Positions 34,609 through 38,683 of a DNA stretch of 38,683 nucleotides are shown here, piece after piece. Position 1 is the stretch's first letter; each line of letters starts with the position of its first letter. A program made the translations under genes and the position numbers. This DNA is from Staphylococcus rostri (GTDB lineage Bacteria; Bacillota; Bacilli; Staphylococcales; Staphylococcaceae): assembly GCF_002902145.1 (NCBI RefSeq), contig NZ_PPRF01000021.1, forward strand, positions 1 through 38,683. The letters run 5' to 3'. Under the pieces are notes generated by a model. That model saw only the letters and a program-made list of their open reading frames with translations, was not told the DNA's origin and made no database searches.

Positions 34609-34995
34609 TCATAAATCTATTCTTGGTTTAGTTGTTAGCATCAATTCTTCATTATCTATAGGGTGGACTATTACCCTATAACGAAAACACTCTCTATTTT
34701 GATATACAACAATCAATAATACTTGGTAAATATCGGAAACAAACAATATATTCTCATAACCCACTATCAACAACGCAACGTCGATCACAAACCAGACGAT
34801 TGAAACCATTAGTGCATAGCGAAAGATTTTTTCAAACACTTCTCCAAATAGCACTTGCGCACGCTCCCAATTTTGTTGGTTTTTCATTGATTTTTTAGTG
34901 CGAAAACCATAGAAATAATTAATTTGTTGGGGTGGTGCACTAGAAAATAGTCGTCCTACTAAAAAACATATCAAACTGCATGCTAGTATTGTCAT
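34609..34995 (-). CDS. SdpI-family membrane protein, copy 2 with altered C-terminus
   Basis: Near-duplicate of the protein at 14244-14579 for the first ~88 residues, including APPQQINYFYGFRTKKSMKN and NWERAQVLFGEVFEKIF. After VSDIYQ the two differ: this copy loses part of the last helix, reads VLLIVVYQNRE, passes the position of the normal stop and adds about 30 polar residues to 128 aa. A deletion with frame change explains this. The ATG at 34995 has AAAGGGGAG upstream. It may be damaged; the SdpI domain core is intact. Confidence 0.7.
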   Translation of the reverse strand: MTILACSLICFLVGRLFSSAPPQQINYFYGFRTKKSMKNQQNWERAQVLFGEVFEKIFRYALMVSIVWFVIDVALLIVGYENILFVSDIYQVLLIVVYQNRECFRYRVIVHPIDNEELMLTTKPRIDL

Positions 34996-35023
34996 ATTAA
35001 TCTCCCCTTTGTCTAATGGCTTA
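34725..35023. repeat. Direct repeat B (second SdpI gene copy)
   Basis: Counterpart of 14309-14607, same orientation, offset 20,416 bp, no gaps in the alignment I made by eye. Beyond both ends the flanks are unrelated. Confidence 0.85.
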
Positions 35024-35167
35024 CCTCTTTTTATCATACCTTAATAAAGTGATACTTTAAAATTTATATAAATGAGTTAAAAGTTCACTTTTTCCTATAT
35101 ACGATCTGTTCAATAACTACGTCGATTGTTAAAATATAAGCAAATGAGTTATTATGGGGGTAATTTT

Positions 35168-35560
35168 TTGAAAAAACAAATTGAAGTTGTTGGTGCTGTT
35201 ATATTTTCTAATCGCAAAGTGCTTTGTGCACAAAGAAGCGAACAAATGAGCTTACCACTTATGTGGGAGTTTCCAGGCGGTAAAGTAGAAAAAGGTGAAA
35301 CGGAAGTAGATGCGCTAAAACGTGAAATAGAAGAAGAAATGTTGTGTGATTTAGAAGTTGGAGACAAAATTACATCTACAACTCATGAATATGATTTCGG
35401 TATTGTAAATCTTCATACTTATAAATGTAAATTGAAAGAAAAATTGCCTACATTAACAGAACATAAAAGTATTAAATGGCTCGATGTTCATGAATTAGAA
35501 TCATTAGAATGGGCACCTGCAGATGTACCTACCGTGAAACTGATTGTAGGTGAAGGATAG
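35168..35560 (+). CDS. Nudix hydrolase (MutT-like)
   Basis: Small nucleotide pyrophosphohydrolase of 130 aa. The Nudix box runs from Gly38 through Glu44 to REIEEE (52-57), all metal-binding acidic residues present; the late Gly of the consensus is Leu. MWEFPGGKVE is typical of MutT-like (d)NTP pyrophosphatases. I chose TTG at 35168, 7 nt after GGGGG; an in-frame ATG at 35126 has no site. It ends 2 bp before the helicase gene, a pairing that suggests linked function. Confidence 0.82.
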   Translation: MKKQIEVVGAVIFSNRKVLCAQRSEQMSLPLMWEFPGGKVEKGETEVDALKREIEEEMLCDLEVGDKITSTTHEYDFGIVNLHTYKCKLKEKLPTLTEHKSIKWLDVHELESLEWAPADVPTVKLIVGEG

Positions 35561-35562
35561 CG

Positions 35563-38436
35563 ATGACACATTTATTAGAAGACTTTACTCAATCTTTGCA
35601 TAAAGGATTTATAGACCGCTCCATCCCACATAAAGGGAATTTTATGCCTAAATTATTAGTTAATAATCATGAAGAGAATGTACTTTCAACCATTATTAAT
35701 GAGTTATACAAGTGTAAGTCCTTTACGATTTCTGTCGCTTTTATAACCGAGAGTGGTATTGCAAGCTTAAAATCTCAACTTTACGATTTAAAACAAAAAG
35801 GTGTTAAAGGCAAGATTATTACTTCCAACTATTTAGGGTTCAATACACCTAAAATGTATAAAGAATTATTGAAACTAGATAATGTTGAAGTCAGACTCAC
35901 TGGTGTTGAAGGGTTTCATGCAAAAGGTTACATATTTGAACATGATCACTATTCTTCTATGATTATAGGAAGTTCTAATTTAACATCCAATGCCCTGAAA
36001 ATAAATTATGAACATAACATCTTATTATCTACACAAAAGAATGGCGATCTTGTCCACAACGTTAGTGCACAGTTTAATGAATTATGGCAAAAAAGTCATC
36101 CACTCACTGACACGTGGATTCAACAGTACGAACAAAACTATGAACAGCGTAACTTAAAAGAAGTATACCGTGTCACACAGCAACAAATAGATATACAACA
36201 AAAACTTGATAATACTGTGAATATTGAACCAAATGTCATGCAACAAGAAGCATTACATTCACTATCTGAACTGAGAAAAAGTGGCAAAGATAAGGCATTG
36301 GTTATCTCCGCAACAGGTACAGGAAAAACAATCTTATGCGCTTTAGATGTTAGAAACTATAATCCAGATAGATTTTTATTTGTCGTGCATAATGAACAAA
36401 TTTTGACAAAAGCTATGGAAGAATTTAAAAAAGTCCTTCCTTTTGCTAATGATGAAGATTTTGGCTTTTTGAAAGGTAACGATAAAAAACTTCATGCTAA
36501 ATATCTATTTGCAACTGTCCAAACGTTATCACAAGATGATGTATATAAACAATTTGATCAGAACAGTTTTGACTACATTGTTTTTGATGAAGCACATCAT
36601 GCTGCTGCCGCTTCATATCAACGTGTGTTTAATTATTTCAAGCCTAACTTTGTACTAGGGATGACAGCGACGCCTGAGAGAACAGATAACTTAAATATCT
36701 TTGAAATGTTTGATTACAACATTGCTTATGAGATTCGATTACAAAAAGCACTTGAGAGCGAAATACTATGTCCTTTCCACTATTATGGCGTCACTGACTA
36801 TATCCATAACGGTGAAGTATCCGATACGTATAGTGACTTGGCAAATTTAACTTCTGATGACAGAGTAAAACATATATTAGAAAAGACGGCGTATTATGGG
36901 TATTCCGGAGATGAATTAAAAGGACTTATTTTTGTTAGTCGAAAAGATGAAGCAAAAGCATTAGCCGAAAAATTGACATTAAATGGTGTCCCTTCTATTG
37001 CATTAACGGGTGAAGATAAATCAAGCAAACGTCAAGAAGTAATCAACCAGCTCATATCCGGAGAAATTAACTACATTGTAACCGTCAACCTCTTTAATGA
37101 AGGTGTCGATATTGCATCAGTAAACCAAATTGTTATGTTACGAGAAACAGAATCGAGTATCATCTTTATTCAACAACTAGGACGAGGACTTCGTAAAAGT
37201 AGCAACAAAGAATACGTCACTGTTATAGACTTTATTGGCAACTACCAAAAGAACTATCTCATTCCAATTGCATTATCTGGTGACCAATCACAAAATAAAG
37301 ACAACTATAAGCGATTTTTGGCGAACAATAGTGCTTTAACTGGTATTTCTACAATTAACTTTGAAGAAATTGCCAAGAAGAAAATATATAACGCGCTTAA
37401 TAAAGTAAAACTCAATTCAGCAATGTTCATTAAGCAAGCATATAATGAAGTCGAACAAAGAATCGGACGTATACCTTTACTTATGGACTTTGTAAAGCAA
37501 AATGCCATAGATCCTAATGTAATTATTTCATCTGATAGCACTTATAAAAACTATCATGACTTCTTAGTCAGAACAAAAAAGATAGACGACCAATTAACAG
37601 AAAACGAAAAGCTAAATTTGACATTTTTATCTCGAGAAATTGCACCGGGTCTAAAAAATGTAGATCATGTTGTTTTAAAGGCATTAATGCAAAGGTCACA
37701 TAATGTACAAGAGTTATTAAAAATCGCACAAGAAGTCGATCCTCTCGTTACAAATCAAGATATTCAAACATCTTTGAAAATATTAAGTTATACATTCTTT
37801 AATGCGACAATTAACGATACGTACGGTGAACCAATTATCAAAATATCAAATGACAATATTCAATTAACTGAAACAATCACCCAATCACTAAACAATGACC
37901 TTTTTAAAACATATGTAGAAGATATTATTAACTTAGCACAATATAATAGCTTCAAGCATTTTGATAATCAAAACAACCTGATTTTGTATAAGAAATACAC
38001 AAGAAAAGACGTTATTAAAATACTCAACTGGAATAAAGATGAATCTAGTACCATTTATGGCTATAAATCCAAACACAGTACACTTCCTATTTTTATCACA
38101 TACCATAAACAAAAAGAAATTAGTGATAATACAAAATATGAAGACGCATTCCTCAGCCCTGACGAGTTGAAATGGTTTACGCGATCAAGCAGAACGCTCA
38201 AATCAGCAGAAGTGCAAGACGTGATACAGCATAAAGAAAAAAATATCGCCATGCATATTTTCGTCAAAAAAGAAGATTCAGACGGAAAAGATTTTTATTA
38301 CTTAGGGGAAGCCAACTACCTAGAAAACACTGCACAAAATGACAAAATGCCCAATGGAGATAATGTTGTAACCATGCTTTTATCTATGGAAACCCCTGTC
38401 AAAGATGAAATTTATCGTTATATTGTTGAAGCATAA
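35563..38436 (+). CDS. PLD-nuclease/superfamily 2 helicase with DUF3427
   Basis: Multidomain protein of 957 aa. Residues about 30-190 form a phospholipase-D-like domain with one motif, His119-Ala-Lys121 and GSSN at 136-139; Glu stands where Asp is usual. Residues about 225-565 form an SF2 helicase: Walker A SATGTGKT (249-256), DEAH (342-345), TATPERTD and motif VI QQLGRGLR (537-544). The rest matches the DUF3427 type of C-terminus. It starts 2 bp after the Nudix stop with GAAGGAT as site. Nuclease-helicase fusions of this kind are often found in accessory regions. A DNA repair or phage-defence role is inference; no methylase or specificity gene is present. Confidence 0.88.
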   Translation: MTHLLEDFTQSLHKGFIDRSIPHKGNFMPKLLVNNHEENVLSTIINELYKCKSFTISVAFITESGIASLKSQLYDLKQKGVKGKIITSNYLGFNTPKMYKELLKLDNVEVRLTGVEGFHAKGYIFEHDHYSSMIIGSSNLTSNALKINYEHNILLSTQKNGDLVHNVSAQFNELWQKSHPLTDTWIQQYEQNYEQRNLKEVYRVTQQQIDIQQKLDNTVNIEPNVMQQEALHSLSELRKSGKDKALVISATGTGKTILCALDVRNYNPDRFLFVVHNEQILTKAMEEFKKVLPFANDEDFGFLKGNDKKLHAKYLFATVQTLSQDDVYKQFDQNSFDYIVFDEAHHAAAASYQRVFNYFKPNFVLGMTATPERTDNLNIFEMFDYNIAYEIRLQKALESEILCPFHYYGVTDYIHNGEVSDTYSDLANLTSDDRVKHILEKTAYYGYSGDELKGLIFVSRKDEAKALAEKLTLNGVPSIALTGEDKSSKRQEVINQLISGEINYIVTVNLFNEGVDIASVNQIVMLRETESSIIFIQQLGRGLRKSSNKEYVTVIDFIGNYQKNYLIPIALSGDQSQNKDNYKRFLANNSALTGISTINFEEIAKKKIYNALNKVKLNSAMFIKQAYNEVEQRIGRIPLLMDFVKQNAIDPNVIISSDSTYKNYHDFLVRTKKIDDQLTENEKLNLTFLSREIAPGLKNVDHVVLKALMQRSHNVQELLKIAQEVDPLVTNQDIQTSLKILSYTFFNATINDTYGEPIIKISNDNIQLTETITQSLNNDLFKTYVEDIINLAQYNSFKHFDNQNNLILYKKYTRKDVIKILNWNKDESSTIYGYKSKHSTLPIFITYHKQKEISDNTKYEDAFLSPDELKWFTRSSRTLKSAEVQDVIQHKEKNIAMHIFVKKEDSDGKDFYYLGEANYLENTAQNDKMPNGDNVVTMLLSMETPVKDEIYRYIVEA

Positions 38437-38459
38437 TACAGTTTTACTAGAAGACAATA

Positions 38460-38500
38460 AAAGCAGAAACTTAGCTCAAAAAACGGGTTTCTGCTTTTTT
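38460..38500 (+). terminator. Terminator of the Nudix-helicase operon
   Basis: AAAGCAGAAAC (38460-38470) pairs with GTTTCTGCTTT (38487-38497), followed by T residues. Confidence 0.8.
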
Positions 38501-38564
38501 ATGATTATAACAATACTTATATACTGTCATTTTCCTACATTTTATTCAAACAAATCATTTGATT

Positions 38565-38593
38565 TTGCATATTAAAATTTAATTTTATATAAT
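38565..38593 (+). promoter_or_regulatory. Promoter of the last, cut-off gene
   Basis: TTGCAT (38565-38570), 17-bp AT-rich spacer, TATAAT (38588-38593), 36 bp before the ATG. Confidence 0.65.
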
Positions 38594-38629
38594 ATCGGTA
38601 ATTAAATATACAGAATTCGGAGGAATACA

Positions 38630-38683
38630 ATGAGAAACGTATCTGAAATTTTAAAATCTTTAAATCTATCTCCTACATATGAA
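38630..38683 (+). CDS. Start of an unidentified gene, cut by the window edge
   Basis: GGAGG lies 6 nt before an ATG that opens MRNVSEILKSLNLSPTYE and runs off the window. It has its own consensus-like promoter and is separate from the helicase operon. Too short to identify. Confidence 0.6.
   Translation, partial: MRNVSEILKSLNLSPTYE

Noticed and set aside
35563..38436. Helicase as the R subunit of a type I or III restriction system
   Set aside because: No methylase or specificity gene is in the window, and the PLD-helicase-DUF3427 order is different from HsdR and Res.
1..38683. tRNA, rRNA, CRISPR arrays, insertion sequences, integrase or phage genes
   Set aside because: None seen on either strand; no regularly spaced repeats and no transposase- or recombinase-like frame.

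Overview
The window reads as the chromosome of a low-GC Firmicute, almost certainly a Staphylococcus. Shine-Dalgarno sites are strong (AGGAGG/AAAGGAG), GTG and TTG starts are common, and intrinsic terminators are AT-rich. The deoC / Tet38-type pump / deoD block matches the order I know from S. aureus. A xylose operon plus a full allantoin cluster argues for an animal-associated or environmental species rather than S. aureus, but I cannot name the species from sequence alone.

Layout. (1) 1-3.5 kb: deo nucleoside-salvage operon on the minus strand (deoC cut by the window edge, tet38-like MFS pump, deoD), followed by a GntR/UTRA regulator. (2) 3.7-8.2 kb: a patch of decay and small genes. It holds an EamA transporter with an early nonsense codon, four intact very small membrane proteins, one frameshifted small gene, a lipoprotein, and a Fic protein that seems to lack its N-terminus. 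(3) 8.4-13.9 kb: xylR-xylA-xylB-xylose transporter, with a cre site, a promoter and a XylR palindrome packed upstream of xylA. (4) 13.95-16.1 kb: a 66-aa membrane protein, an SdpI-family protein, and a 2-hydroxyacid dehydrogenase/cupin operon. (5) 16.5-33.6 kb: an allantoin-utilisation island. One minus-strand operon runs allC-allE-allD-allD-fdrA-ylbE-ylbF-carbamate kinase. A second holds the NCS1 permease and allB. A divergent PucR regulator and an MFS transporter follow. An esterase-like hydrolase plus a second AllC-like amidase sit between the two minus-strand operons. (6) 33.7-38.7 kb: accessory genes, namely an acidic unknown, a second SdpI copy, a Nudix hydrolase paired with a large PLD/helicase/DUF3427 protein, and the start of one more gene.

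How the genes work together. The permease brings in allantoin. AllB, AllC, AllE and AllD take it to oxalurate. The FdrA/YlbE/YlbF group is expected to split oxalurate to oxamate and carbamoyl phosphate, and the carbamate kinase then makes ATP. This is the fermentative branch; no glyoxylate branch (allA, gcl, glxR) is present in the window. Near-consensus cre sites lie at the xyl, pucI/pucR and deoD promoters, so CcpA catabolite control probably links all three carbon systems.

The most unusual structure is a pair of roughly 300-bp, about 94%-identical direct repeats (the two SdpI genes) that bracket about 20 kb, including the whole allantoin island.
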